In this document: piece by piece, positions 33,574-44,000 of the stretch
Layout: each line of letters starts with the position of its first letter
Numbering within the stretch: the first letter of the stretch is position 1
Made by a program: the position numbers and the translations under genes
The notes under the pieces: model-generated
The model's input: only the letters and a program-made list of their open reading frames with translations
What the model was told of the DNA's origin: nothing
Database searches by the model: none
Assembly: GCF_005233875.1 (NCBI RefSeq)
Contig: NZ_SZPZ01000002.1
Span: forward strand, 1,426,001 to 1,490,000
Length of the DNA: 64,000 bases
Direction of reading: 5' to 3'
DNA from: Kribbella jiaozuonensis
GTDB lineage: Bacteria > Actinomycetota > Actinomycetes > Propionibacteriales > Kribbellaceae

Positions 33574-34251
33574 GTGCCTTCTTTCCTGGAGGCACCGGTC
33601 GCCGGTGCCTATCACTTGCTCACGTCCCTCGTCTCGACCCTCCAGCCGCTCACCGGCGCGTACGCCGCGGTGATCGCGATCGTGTTGTGCACCCTCGTCG
33701 TACGTCTGTGTCTTGTCCCGTTGAGCGTGCGCGCCCAGCGCGGGCTCAAGGCGCGGGCGGCGATGATGCCGCAGTTGAAGCAGTTGACCGAACGCCATCG
33801 GGGCAACCCCGAACGCCTGCAACGTGAGGTGGCGAAACTCCAGTCGGAGTCCGGTACGACGCTGTTCGCCGGGTTTCTGCCGACGCTCGCGCAGCTGCCG
33901 TTCTTCTGGTTGATGTACACGCTGTTCTCCCGCTCGGTGGTGGCGGGGGAGTCGAACCAGTTGATCAGCGGGAGCCTGCTCGGTGCGCCGCTCGGCGTGC
34001 ACTGGCCGATCTTCGCCGGTACTCCGGCGTTCGTCGTGGTTGCTGTTCTGCTCGCGGTCGTCGCGTGGTTCTCGGCGCGCTACCAGGTGCGCCAGCTCGA
34101 CGCCTCGGCGACGACGTTGTCGCGGCGGGTTGCGCAACTGCTGCCGTACGGCACGATCCTGACCGTCGCCTTCGTGCCGCTCGCGGCCGGTCTCTACCTA
34201 CTGACGACGACCGCATGGACGGTGGTCGAACGGATGATTCTGAACCGCTGA
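33574..34251 (+). CDS. YidC/Oxa1 family membrane insertase (paralog)
   Basis: A 225-residue protein with the YidC core: GAYAAVIAIVLCTLVVRLC first helix with the conserved Arg, LKARAAMMPQLKQLTERH cytoplasmic loop, LPTLAQLPFFWLMYTLF second helix, and three further helices. It inserts membrane proteins, alone or with Sec. It is shorter than the essential YidC of the oriC region, hence a second copy with a limited client set. GTG 33574 follows GTGGAG. It closes the sigA-DUF6412-YidC group. Confidence 0.9.
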   Translation: MPSFLEAPVAGAYHLLTSLVSTLQPLTGAYAAVIAIVLCTLVVRLCLVPLSVRAQRGLKARAAMMPQLKQLTERHRGNPERLQREVAKLQSESGTTLFAGFLPTLAQLPFFWLMYTLFSRSVVAGESNQLISGSLLGAPLGVHWPIFAGTPAFVVVAVLLAVVAWFSARYQVRQLDASATTLSRRVAQLLPYGTILTVAFVPLAAGLYLLTTTAWTVVERMILNR

Positions 34252-34287
34252 CTTTCGTTGCCACCCTTCGGCCAATTCTGCTACCGT

Positions 34288-34298
34288 CTTTATTAAAG
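34288..34298. promoter_or_regulatory. palindrome before the ROK regulator
   Basis: CTTTATTAAAG is a perfect dyad (centre T) in an AT-rich island 26 bp before the ROK ATG, a likely autoregulatory operator and control site for the cassette. Confidence 0.5.
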
Positions 34299-34324
34299 CC
34301 GGTTGCATAACAGGTTTGGGGCCG

Positions 34325-35458
34325 ATGGACACTGTGCGAGGCGCGAACCAGGCCGCCTGTCTGCGTTTCCTGGCCGACGCCGACGATGCACAGACGGTCG
34401 GCGTCATCAGCGCCGGGACCGGGCTCTCCCGCCCCACGGTGCACGCCGTACTCGACGATCTCCTCGAGGCCGGACTGGTCGAGCCGACCGAACCGTCGAC
34501 TGCGGGACCAGGCCGCCCGGCGCGAGCCTTCCGGTTCGCCCGGGAGGCCGGTCTGGTGGCCGGCGTCGACCTCGGCCCGCGCGGCGTACGGGCGATCATC
34601 TGCGACCTGTCCGGTCGCCGCGTGGCCTATACCGAGCTCAAGCAGGAGCCGACGCCGGACCTGATCCAGCACGCTGTCCGGTTTGCGGCCGACGAGACTG
34701 GCGTGGACGTCGGGAGCATTCGCGCGGTCGGCGTCGCGCTGCCCGGTGTGATCGAGCCCAACGGCTATCTGCGCGCCAGCCTCGCGCTGCCCGAACTCGT
34801 CGGCCTGCAGATCGCGGACGTGGTCGGGCAGGACCTCGGCAAACCCGTTGCTGTAGACAACGACATCAAGCTCGCAGCGCTCGCCGAACAGCGCGTCGGC
34901 GCCGGCCGCGGGTACTCCGATGTCGTCTACCTGCAGATCGGTCAACGCCTGTCCGTCTCGATCGTCCTGAACGGGGTGATCCGGCAAGGACGGCACCGCC
35001 TCGCCGGTGAACTCGGTGCGCAGCGCGGCATGCGCTGGACCCGGAACGCCCAACGGGGACAGCTGATGTGGGCATCGCACCCGACCGGCGAGGAAGTGCT
35101 GACGGCTGCCGCTGAGGGCGATGCCGGCGCGCAGGCAGAGATCGAGGACTTCTGCGCGCAGATCGCGGCGCGCATCGCGACCGTGCTGCTGACCGTGGAC
35201 CCCGAGGTTGTCGTCGTACGGGGCGGGCTCGCGCGGGACAGCGGCGTACTGCTTCGACCGCTGGTGGCGGCGGTCGAGAACGAACTGGTTTTCCCCGAGC
35301 GTCCGCCGTTCGTCGCCTCTGCGCTGGGGCGCGAGGCGGTGGTGCTCGGGGCGGTCGGCAACGCGTTCGACCGGTTCGGCTCGGACATCTACGGCGTCAA
35401 GGACTACCCGAGTCCCTGGCATCGCATTCCCCTGATCACTGAGAGGACCACCACGTGA
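34325..35458 (+). CDS. ROK family transcriptional regulator
   Basis: A 377-residue repressor-type ROK protein. It has an N-terminal helix-turn-helix (AGTGLSRPTVHAVLDDLL near 33-50), a phosphate loop GVDLGPRGVRAIICDL near 82, the ALPGVIEP and VDNDIKLAALAE strands, and a C-terminal ROK fold. The zinc-binding CxCGxxGC signature is absent. ATG 34325 follows GGGG; a TTG at 34316 is possible. Its stop overlaps the TIM-barrel gene (GTGA), so a sugar cassette is autoregulated by a probable sugar ligand. Confidence 0.88.
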   Translation: MDTVRGANQAACLRFLADADDAQTVGVISAGTGLSRPTVHAVLDDLLEAGLVEPTEPSTAGPGRPARAFRFAREAGLVAGVDLGPRGVRAIICDLSGRRVAYTELKQEPTPDLIQHAVRFAADETGVDVGSIRAVGVALPGVIEPNGYLRASLALPELVGLQIADVVGQDLGKPVAVDNDIKLAALAEQRVGAGRGYSDVVYLQIGQRLSVSIVLNGVIRQGRHRLAGELGAQRGMRWTRNAQRGQLMWASHPTGEEVLTAAAEGDAGAQAEIEDFCAQIAARIATVLLTVDPEVVVVRGGLARDSGVLLRPLVAAVENELVFPERPPFVASALGREAVVLGAVGNAFDRFGSDIYGVKDYPSPWHRIPLITERTTT

Positions 35459-36297
35459 AGCTCGGAGTCAGCTCGTACTGCTTCCGCTCGCTCATGACGA
35501 GCGGCGAGATGGACCTGATCGGCGTCCTGGACTGGGTGGCGGCCTCGCCGGCCGGCCACATCGAGGTCGCCGCGATGGACGGCGAGTACTACCTGGAGAA
35601 CCCGGATGTCGTGAACGACACGGCCAAGCACACCGAGGAGGTCGGCGTACCGATCGTGAACTACCTCGTGAGCGGCGACCTGCGGACCGCGGACGACAAG
35701 GAGATCGATCGGCTCCGTCGGCAGCTCGACGTCGCGCACCGGTTCGGTGCCCGGATCTTCCGGCACGACGTCGCGCCGTGGTCGTGGCGCGAGCAGGACC
35801 CGGGGGAGTTCGAGACAACGTTCGCCAAGGTCGTGGAGGGATGCCGGGCGGTCGCTGACCACGCCGCCGAGCTGGGCATCACGTCGACGATCGAGAACCA
35901 CGGCTTCTTCATGAACGGGAGCGACCGGCTGGCGCGGCTCGTCCACGCCGTCGATCGCCCGAACTTCCGCGTCACGCTCGACCTCGGCAACGGCCTGTGC
36001 GTCGGCGAGGTCCCCGGCAAGACCGCTGCCGGCCTGATCGACCTCGCTGCGTCCATCGGCGTGAAGGACTTCCACATCCGCCGGTCGGCGGGCGACGGCT
36101 GGCTGAAGACGCTGGCCGGCGACTACCTGCTCGGCACGATCTCGGGACACGGTGATGTGGACCTGGCCGGCCTGCTCGCACTGGTCAACACCAAGCCCGA
36201 CGTGCCGGTGAGCCTCGAGTTCGAGGGCTTGGAGCGCACGCCGGACGCCATCGAACGCTCCCTCAACAACATCCTCAGCCTGGCAGGAGCCGCCTGA
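35455..36297 (+). CDS. sugar phosphate isomerase/epimerase (xylose isomerase-like TIM barrel)
   Basis: A 280-residue AP endonuclease 2-type TIM barrel. It starts MKLGVSSYCFRSLM and shows the metal-site pattern with Glu in TIENHGFFMNG (near 146), Asp in VTLDLGNGLCVG (near 175), His in KDFHIRRS (near 209) and Glu in VSLEFEGLE (near 260). It probably isomerises or epimerises a sugar or inositol derivative. It starts in the ROK stop (GTGA) and ends one base before the oxidoreductase, so all three form one operon. Confidence 0.88.
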   Translation: MKLGVSSYCFRSLMTSGEMDLIGVLDWVAASPAGHIEVAAMDGEYYLENPDVVNDTAKHTEEVGVPIVNYLVSGDLRTADDKEIDRLRRQLDVAHRFGARIFRHDVAPWSWREQDPGEFETTFAKVVEGCRAVADHAAELGITSTIENHGFFMNGSDRLARLVHAVDRPNFRVTLDLGNGLCVGEVPGKTAAGLIDLAASIGVKDFHIRRSAGDGWLKTLAGDYLLGTISGHGDVDLAGLLALVNTKPDVPVSLEFEGLERTPDAIERSLNNILSLAGAA

Positions 36298-36298
36298 C

Positions 36299-37354
36299 AT
36301 GACGACCCGTATCGCAGTGATCGGGGTTGGCGCGATCGCGACCCAGCACCTGATCTCGTACCAGAAGAACCCGCAGGCCGAGCTCGTGGCCGTGTGCGAC
36401 ATCGACCAGGCGCGGGCCAAGGCGCGCGCCGACGAGTTCGGCGTACCGCGGGCCACGGATGTCGTCGACGAGATCCTCAACGATCCCGGCGTCGACGCGG
36501 TCAGCATCTGCGTGCCGAACCTGCTGCACGCCAAGATCGCCGAGGCCGCGCTGCGGGCCGGCAAGCACGTGCTGGTCGAGAAGCCGATGTCGGTCACGGT
36601 TGCCGAGGCCGAGGCGCTGGTGAAGGCGACCAAGGAGACCGGCAAGGCTCTGCAGATCGGCTATGTACGGCGCTTCGCCCCGAACGCGCTGGTCACGAAG
36701 CGGTTCCTGGACGAGGGCGAGTTCGGCAACATCTACGCGGCGCGGGCGACGATCATCCGTGCCGCCGGCAACCCGGGTGGCTGGTTCGGTGACGTCAACG
36801 TCTCCGGTGGCGGGCCGCTGATCGACCTCGGCGTACACATCATCGACCTGTGCTGGTACTTGATGGGTATGCCGACCCCGGTCTCGGTGTCGGGCGCGAC
36901 GTTCTCGCCGCTCGGGGCCCGCGACAACATCCAGCACCTGACCCGGTACCGCGCCGCGTCCGAGACCAAGGTGAACAACGTCGAGGACTACGCGACCGCG
37001 CAGATCCGGTTCGAGGGCGGGGCGGTCCTCGACGTGGACACGTCGTACTCGCTGCACGCGCGGAACTCGACGAGCGTGAAGATCCACGGCGACAAGGGCG
37101 GCGCGGAGATCGAGCCCGAGCTGCTGATGATCACCGAGCGGCACGACACCCTGCTGCACATCCAGCCGCAGATCGACTCGCTCGGCTTCGACTTCCAGGT
37201 CGGATTCGCGAACCAGATCGACCACTTCCTGCAGATCTGCCGCGGCGAGATCCCGGCCGACGCAACCGCCGAACAGGGCCTGGAGATGGCCCGCATGCTG
37301 AGCGGAATCTACGAGTCCGCCAGGGTCGGCGCCGAGGTGACGATCACTCGCTGA
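36299..37354 (+). CDS. Gfo/Idh/MocA family oxidoreductase
   Basis: A 351-residue NAD(P)-dependent dehydrogenase. The Rossmann motif VIGVGAIATQH is at 8-18, then the EKPMSVTVAEAE signature (near 95-107) with the catalytic Lys of EKP, and His in DLGVHIIDLCW near 184 in the second domain. It oxidises a sugar or cyclitol hydroxyl. It begins one base after the TIM-barrel stop and ends before a strong terminator, closing the ROK cassette. A ketone product passed to or from the isomerase is the likely logic. Confidence 0.9.
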   Translation: MTTRIAVIGVGAIATQHLISYQKNPQAELVAVCDIDQARAKARADEFGVPRATDVVDEILNDPGVDAVSICVPNLLHAKIAEAALRAGKHVLVEKPMSVTVAEAEALVKATKETGKALQIGYVRRFAPNALVTKRFLDEGEFGNIYAARATIIRAAGNPGGWFGDVNVSGGGPLIDLGVHIIDLCWYLMGMPTPVSVSGATFSPLGARDNIQHLTRYRAASETKVNNVEDYATAQIRFEGGAVLDVDTSYSLHARNSTSVKIHGDKGGAEIEPELLMITERHDTLLHIQPQIDSLGFDFQVGFANQIDHFLQICRGEIPADATAEQGLEMARMLSGIYESARVGAEVTITR

Positions 37355-37361
37355 GCAGGCG

Positions 37362-37403
37362 CCGCGGCTGAGCCTGGTCAGGGGCGGTCAGGTTCAGCCG
37401 CGG
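37362..37403. terminator. terminator hairpin after the ROK cassette
   Basis: CCGCGGCTGAGCCTG (37362-37376) pairs with CAGGTTCAGCCGCGG (37389-37403), 15 bp with one G-U, loop of 12 nt. It lies between convergent genes and serves both. Confidence 0.8.
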
Positions 37404-37421
37404 TCAGCCTTCCGGTGCGGT

Positions 37422-38231
37422 TCAAGCGAGGAGCGCCGTCGTGATCGTTTCGGCGTTCTTCTCGAGCCAGGTCTGGCGGTGCCTGATCTTGTCGCCGACC
37501 CCTTCGCTCCACATCCGCTGCCAGCCGCCGCCGAGGATCTCCGCGCGGTACTTCATCGTGTGCCAGGAGCGCTCATCGCGACGGATCGCGAGGTCGATCA
37601 ACCGGCTGCGGTCCGGATCCTCGAGGCCGTAGGCGTCGGCGAGGAGGCGGCAGCGCCGCGGTTGGTCGAGACCTCGGAACTGCGGATCGAGATCGGCGTC
37701 CTCGCCGAAGGGCGCCCACCACAGCATCAGGTTCACGACCTCGCCGGCGCGGCTCACCGGCCGGAGCATGTCGAAGTCGATCAACGCGTACGCCCGTCCG
37801 TTGCGGAAGACAACGTTCTCGGGGGTGACGTCCTGATGGCCGATCAGCTCTGGCGGGTCGTCGAGCTCAGGCAGGCCGGGTGGTTCGATCGGCGCCGGCA
37901 GGTTCTGCGGGATGCCGAATCCTTCGACGGCGTCGTGGTACGCGCGCAGCAGCCGCGCGAGCGACAGCGCCCGCTCCTCGTCGGCGATCCACGGCGGGCG
38001 CGGACGACCGGCGACCTCGCCGTCGATGTACGTGAGTACTTCGCGGCCGGCGGAGTCGACGCCGAGGTACCGCGGTGCTCCGTCGAAGCCGACCTTCTCG
38101 AGGTGCAGCAGGACGTCGCGGACCAGTTCGTCCCGCTCGCCCGGCGGCCGCCGTACCGTGTCGCCGACTCGGACCAGTCCCTCGGTCACGTCGCCACCGA
38201 CCAGCGGGATCTCTTCGCCGTCCTCGATCAC
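37422..38231 (-). CDS. aminoglycoside phosphotransferase-family kinase
   Basis: A 269-residue APH-fold kinase. The Brenner-type catalytic loop is IGHQDVTPENVVF and the metal-binding Asp is in ALIDFDML. The start is GTG 38231, with AGGAGG five bases upstream; a longer TTG start at 38258 is less likely. The fold covers antibiotic, choline and other small-molecule kinases, so the substrate is open. It is divergent from the methyltransferase. Confidence 0.87.
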   Translation of the reverse strand: MIEDGEEIPLVGGDVTEGLVRVGDTVRRPPGERDELVRDVLLHLEKVGFDGAPRYLGVDSAGREVLTYIDGEVAGRPRPPWIADEERALSLARLLRAYHDAVEGFGIPQNLPAPIEPPGLPELDDPPELIGHQDVTPENVVFRNGRAYALIDFDMLRPVSRAGEVVNLMLWWAPFGEDADLDPQFRGLDQPRRCRLLADAYGLEDPDRSRLIDLAIRRDERSWHTMKYRAEILGGGWQRMWSEGVGDKIRHRQTWLEKNAETITTALLA

Positions 38232-38300
38232 TACTGCCTCCTGTTGCTGATCTGGCAAAGATGTTTGCTTGCTGGGTTGGGGTCAACGCAGCATCTTCAC

Positions 38301-38927
38301 ATGACGACCGAGGAACTGTCCGAGGATTATTGGAATTCGTTCTACGCCGAGCGCGACCAGGTCTGGAGCGGCGAGCCGAACGTGGTCCTGGTGGACGAGG
38401 TGTCCGACCTGACGCCGGGGCACGCGCTCGACCTCGGCTGCGGCGAGGGCGCGGACGCGATCTGGTTCGCGCAGCAGGGCTGGACGGTAACCGGGGTCGA
38501 CATCTCGTCGGTCGCATTGGGCCGGGCGGCACAGCATGCTCAAGACGCGGGGGTCTCCGATCAAATCGACTGGGAGCAGCACGAGCTCGGGCAGTCGTTT
38601 CCGTCGGGCTCGTTCGATCTGGTGTCGGTGCAGTTCCTGCATTCGAAGACCGAGCTGCCGCGGGATGCGATCCTGCGCAGGGCGGCGGGCGTGGTCGCGG
38701 CCGGCGGCGTACTGCTGATCGAGGGGCACATGGGGTTCCCGCCGGGGGAGCACAACCCGCACCCCGACATCCATTTCCCGACTCCGGACGAGGTGATCTC
38801 GGGCCTCGACCTGGTTGAGGGCGAGTGGGAGACTCTGGTCAGCCGGGTACACGACCGGGCGCAGGTGATGCGTGACGGCGAGCTCATCAATCGGCGCGAC
38901 TGCACGGTCAAACTCGGCCGCCGGTGA
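38301..38927 (+). CDS. class I SAM-dependent methyltransferase
   Basis: A 208-residue methyltransferase that starts MTTEELSEDYWNSFYAERDQ. SAM motif I is ALDLGCGEGADAIWFAQQG near 42-60, motif II VTGVDISSVAL and motif III FDLVSVQFLHSK. The start WNSFYAERDQVWSG resembles the thiopurine/tellurite-type (TehB-like) group, in which a small thiol or metalloid compound is methylated, but this is not certain. It is divergent from the kinase and 42 bp before PPK2. Confidence 0.85.
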   Translation: MTTEELSEDYWNSFYAERDQVWSGEPNVVLVDEVSDLTPGHALDLGCGEGADAIWFAQQGWTVTGVDISSVALGRAAQHAQDAGVSDQIDWEQHELGQSFPSGSFDLVSVQFLHSKTELPRDAILRRAAGVVAAGGVLLIEGHMGFPPGEHNPHPDIHFPTPDEVISGLDLVEGEWETLVSRVHDRAQVMRDGELINRRDCTVKLGRR

Positions 38928-38969
38928 GCTGTTCACCTGGCGGTCACCAAGGGAGCTGACGCTGGGAGC

Positions 38970-39878
38970 ATGAACACCCCTGACCTGGTCCAAGAGCTTG
39001 GCTTCCGCGTCCTCGACGAGGAGGACGACGACCCGGTGCTGCTGCGTGCCGACGGTACGCCGGTGGACACCTGGCGCGAGGGTTATCCGTACGGCGAACG
39101 GCTGCCGCGGGAGATCTACGACCGGGACAAGCGACTGCTCCAGATCGAGCTGCTGAAGCTGCAGTACTGGGTGAAGCGCTCGAAGCAGCGGCTGGTGATC
39201 GTGTTCGAGGGTCGCGACGCGGCCGGCAAGGGCGGGACGATCAAGCGGTTCATGGAGCACCTGAACCCGCGCGGCGCGAGCATCGTCGCCCTCGAGAAGC
39301 CGACCGACCGCGAGCAGACCCAGTGGTACTTCCAGCGGTACGTCGCGCACCTGCCGGCCGCCGGTGAGATGACGATGTTCGACCGGTCCTGGTACAACCG
39401 CGCCTGCGTCGAGCACGTGATGGGGTATTGCGACCAGGAGCAGTACGAGGAGTTCATGCGGCAGGCGCCGGAGTTCGAGCGGATGCTGGTCCGGTCGGGC
39501 ATCCTGCTCGTCAAGCTGTGGTTCTCGGTGTCGCAGGCGGAACAGCAGACCCGCTTCACGATCCGCCAGATCGACCCGGTCCGCCAGTGGAAGCTGTCCC
39601 CGACCGACCTCGCGTCACTGGACAAGTGGGCGGCGTACACCGAGGCGAAGGAGGCGATGTTCCACTACACCGACACCGAACACGCCCCCTGGACGGTCGT
39701 GAAGAGCAACGACAAGAAGCGCGCCCGCCTGGAGGCGATGCGCCACGTCCTCAGCCTCTACGACTACACCGACAAGGATGTAGAACTAGTGGGCCAGCCC
39801 GACCCCAAGATCCTCGGCCCCGCCGCCCAGGTCCTGGAACACGGCGAAACCGCCAACCGAACCTTCCCGAAGCTGTAG
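38970..39878 (+). CDS. ppk2: polyphosphate kinase 2 (PPK2)
   Basis: A 302-residue PPK2 of the single-domain class. The Walker A-type loop is GRDAAGKGGT (81-90), the lid region holds RYVAHLPAAGE, and the Walker B-like DRSWYNRACVEHVMG (from Asp138) contains the catalytic residues. It moves phosphate between polyphosphate and nucleoside di- or monophosphates. A GGGAG site precedes the ATG. Its stop is 1 bp from the convergent flavoprotein gene. Confidence 0.93.
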   Translation: MNTPDLVQELGFRVLDEEDDDPVLLRADGTPVDTWREGYPYGERLPREIYDRDKRLLQIELLKLQYWVKRSKQRLVIVFEGRDAAGKGGTIKRFMEHLNPRGASIVALEKPTDREQTQWYFQRYVAHLPAAGEMTMFDRSWYNRACVEHVMGYCDQEQYEEFMRQAPEFERMLVRSGILLVKLWFSVSQAEQQTRFTIRQIDPVRQWKLSPTDLASLDKWAAYTEAKEAMFHYTDTEHAPWTVVKSNDKKRARLEAMRHVLSLYDYTDKDVELVGQPDPKILGPAAQVLEHGETANRTFPKL

Positions 39879-39879
39879 C

Positions 39880-41640
<1,761 letters not shown>

Positions 41641-42240
41641 GCATCTGCCCAGGATTCAACTCGGGAGTCGCTGCGGGCGCGGACCGGCGCATCGGCCCGG
41701 GAGTCGGCCCGGGAGTCGGCTCGGGAGTCGGTGCGGGCGTGGACCGGAGCGTCGGCCCGGGAGTCGGCTCGGGAGTCGGTGCGGGCGTGGACCGGAGCGT
41801 CGGCCCGGGAATCGGCTCAGGAGTCGGTGCGGGCGCGGACCGGAGCGTCGGCCCGGGAATCGGCTCAGGAGTCGGTGCGGGCGCGGACCGGGGCATCTGC
41901 CCAGGAGTCGGTGCGGGCGCGGACCGGGGCATCTGCCCAGGATTCAACTCGGGAGTCGATGTGGGCGCGTGCCGGGGCATCGGCCCGGGAGTCGGCTTGG
42001 GAGTCGGTGTGGGCGCGTGCCGGGGCATCGGCCCGGGAGTCGGCTCGGGAGTCGGTGCGGGCGTGGACCGGAGCGTCGGCCCGGGAGTCGGCTCGGGAGT
42101 CGGTGCGGGCGTGGACCGGGGCATCTGCCCAGGATTCGGCTCGGGAGTCGGCGCGGACCGGAGCGTCGGCCCAGGAATCGGCTCAGGAGTCGGTGCGGGC
42201 GCGGACCGGGGCATCGGTCCGGGAATCGGCTCCGGGATCG
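41641..42240. repeat. 48-bp minisatellite array, about 12 copies
   Basis: A tandem array of a 48-bp unit with the core GGACCGG (or GTGCCGG). Twelve copies of this core start at 41681, 41741, 41789, 41837, 41885, 41921, 41969, 42017, 42065, 42113, 42155 and 42203. Spacings are 48 with variants of 60, 42 and 36, all multiples of 6, so every frame stays open across long stretches. In the HNH frame on the minus strand the unit encodes ADSRADAPVRARTDSR (16 residues). The array starts inside the C-terminal coding end of the HNH gene. Confidence 0.9.
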
Positions 42241-43976
42241 GCCCAGGGGCCAGCCGCGGGATTGGTCTGCGGATCGGACCAGGGATCGGTGGGTGGAGGG
42301 GGTGGGGGATCGGGCCAGGGGTTGGGGTGGGGTGGGTGGTTCTGGGGGGCTGTGGGTGGTGTGGGGGTGGTGGGCTGCGGGTTGCCCCAGATGGCGAAGG
42401 TGGTTGTTTCGTGGAGGGATGAGGTCAGGTCTGGTGGTGTTTTCGCGTCGAGCGGTGTGGCGTGGTTGGGGCGGTCTGCCCAGGTGGGGCGGGAGACGGA
42501 GACCTTGCCGTGGGTGATGGTGATGGTCCAGTCGCCGGCGTGGAGGTCGATGTGGTGGCGGCGGCAGAGGAGCGCGAGGTTGGAGATCTTGGTCTCGCCG
42601 CCGTCGATCCAGGACACGAGGTGGTGCGCGTCGCACATGATCGGCGGGGCACCGCAGACGACGCAGCCTTTGTCGCGCGCGTTGAGGGCGCGGCGCATGG
42701 CGCGGGTTACGAGGCGTTCGGAGCGGCCGACGTCCAGTGGTTCGGAGTTCGATCCGAGGACAAGCGGGAGAATCCTCGCGTCGCAGGCGAGGCGCCGGAT
42801 CGTGGCAGCGGACAGGCCGTCGCCGTACACGGTGTCGCCGATCGCGTGCGCCGCAGCAGACTTCAGATCTTCGAGATCGATGGTGACGGTGATGTTCGCC
42901 TTCGCTCCGAACCCTGGAACCAGACCGCCCGGCCCATCGGTCGGTCGCACGGCGCAGTGGGTGGCGTCACCTCCGGTCTGGCGAGATGGAATCGTCCCAG
43001 GCTGCGTCGCATCGGTGGGCACCGCTCCCATTGCCGGTGCATTGGTCGGTCGCGTGGCGCAGTCGGTGACGTTACCTCCGCTCTGGCGAGATGGAGGCAT
43101 GCCCTGCTGCGTCGCATCGGTGGCCACCGCCCCCGGTGTCGGCGCATTGGTCGGTCGCGCGGGGCAGTGGGTGACGTCGCCTTCGGTCTGGTGAGCTGGT
43201 GGCGTGCCCGGCTGGGTCGGATCGGGCGTCGGGGTGGAAGGGCTGGGGGTGGTGGTGTCCATCGTGGTGGCTGCGATGGTCAGGGCGGTGGTGAGGGCGT
43301 CGGCCTGGCGCTTGTCGCGGGGGCGGGGGTCGAGGTCGCCGTCGGTTGTTTTGTGTGGGCGGGCGCCGGCGTGGATCAGGCTTCGGAGGAGTTCGGCGTT
43401 CTCGTTGGCGAGGTAGCCGCGGAACGTCACGCCGTTGGGCGCGGTGGAGAGGGTGAGCGCCTCGCGCGCGTACGCCTTGTGTTCGTCGGGCTCGGGCCCG
43501 TCGGTGTCGAGGAGATCGCGGACGCGTTGTCCGGCCTTGCGGAGCTCGGCCGGAGACAGGTGGCGAGCCAGGCCGACGAGCTCGCGTTCGGCGACGTCGA
43601 TGTCCTCGATCGGCACGGTGTCCGGCACCCGCTCGAGCGCGGACACGATCGCGTCGGCCTGTGCCGGACGCAGGTACTCCGTCGCCTCGTCTTGATCGAC
43701 GTCAGGCAGTCCTGCGGACACGGCTCGGTACTTCGGGAGCGCCTTCGCCAGCCGGACATCGCGGCGAGCCTCGGAACGATCCAGTCGGTAGCGAAACGCC
43801 AGCAGTTGAACGGTGTCGTGGGCACCGATCTCTTCGGCGTACCCGACCGTGTCCAGACCGGCAATCACCTCGAGGCGCTGCGTTTGCAGGCGAGCGAGCA
43901 GCGCGTCGAGCTGGTCGAGAGTCGACAGCATCTCGCTGCCACTCATCGACCAGACCGGTCGCCCAACCAACTCCAT
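42183..43976 (-). CDS. DUF222/HNH endonuclease-signature protein
   Basis: A 597-residue member of the actinobacterial DUF222-HNH family. Residues 1-280 hold the helical DUF222 domain (LRPAQADAIVSALERVP, LRKAGQRVRDLLD). About 290-355 is a Pro-rich linker of three 35-residue repeats. The HNH motif is CVVCGAPPIMCDAHHLVSW, the Asn in ISNLALLC and the RRHHIDLH end (430-475). A Pro/Trp-rich tail ends in the start of the minisatellite at a TGA (42183-42185), where the repeat unit otherwise has CGA. ATG 43976 (MELVGRP) is chosen; 44000 or 43949 are possible. These proteins are multicopy and their role is not known. Confidence 0.85.
   Translation of the reverse strand: MELVGRPVWSMSGSEMLSTLDQLDALLARLQTQRLEVIAGLDTVGYAEEIGAHDTVQLLAFRYRLDRSEARRDVRLAKALPKYRAVSAGLPDVDQDEATEYLRPAQADAIVSALERVPDTVPIEDIDVAERELVGLARHLSPAELRKAGQRVRDLLDTDGPEPDEHKAYAREALTLSTAPNGVTFRGYLANENAELLRSLIHAGARPHKTTDGDLDPRPRDKRQADALTTALTIAATTMDTTTPSPSTPTPDPTQPGTPPAHQTEGDVTHCPARPTNAPTPGAVATDATQQGMPPSRQSGGNVTDCATRPTNAPAMGAVPTDATQPGTIPSRQTGGDATHCAVRPTDGPGGLVPGFGAKANITVTIDLEDLKSAAAHAIGDTVYGDGLSAATIRRLACDARILPLVLGSNSEPLDVGRSERLVTRAMRRALNARDKGCVVCGAPPIMCDAHHLVSWIDGGETKISNLALLCRRHHIDLHAGDWTITITHGKVSVSRPTWADRPNHATPLDAKTPPDLTSSLHETTTFAIWGNPQPTTPTPPTAPQNHPPHPNPWPDPPPPPPTDPWSDPQTNPAAGPWADPGADSRTDAPVRARTDS
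42942..43220. repeat. three imperfect 105-bp direct repeats inside the HNH gene
   Basis: Units begin near 42942, 43047 and 43152 (the last incomplete) with the same CGGTCGC...GCATTGGT frame. They encode three 35-residue Pro/Thr-rich units such as THCPARPTNAP. They form the linker between DUF222 and HNH. Confidence 0.85.
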
Positions 43977-44000
43977 GCAGCAAACTCTAGACACGACCAC

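Noticed and set aside
41731-43194. Plus-strand frame with ARESARESVRAW repeats
   Set aside because: The minisatellite opens all frames; the DUF222/HNH homology lies on the minus strand.
42183-43976. HNH gene as part of a restriction or homing system
   Set aside because: DUF222-HNH genes are common multicopy actinobacterial genes and no methyltransferase partner or intron lies nearby.
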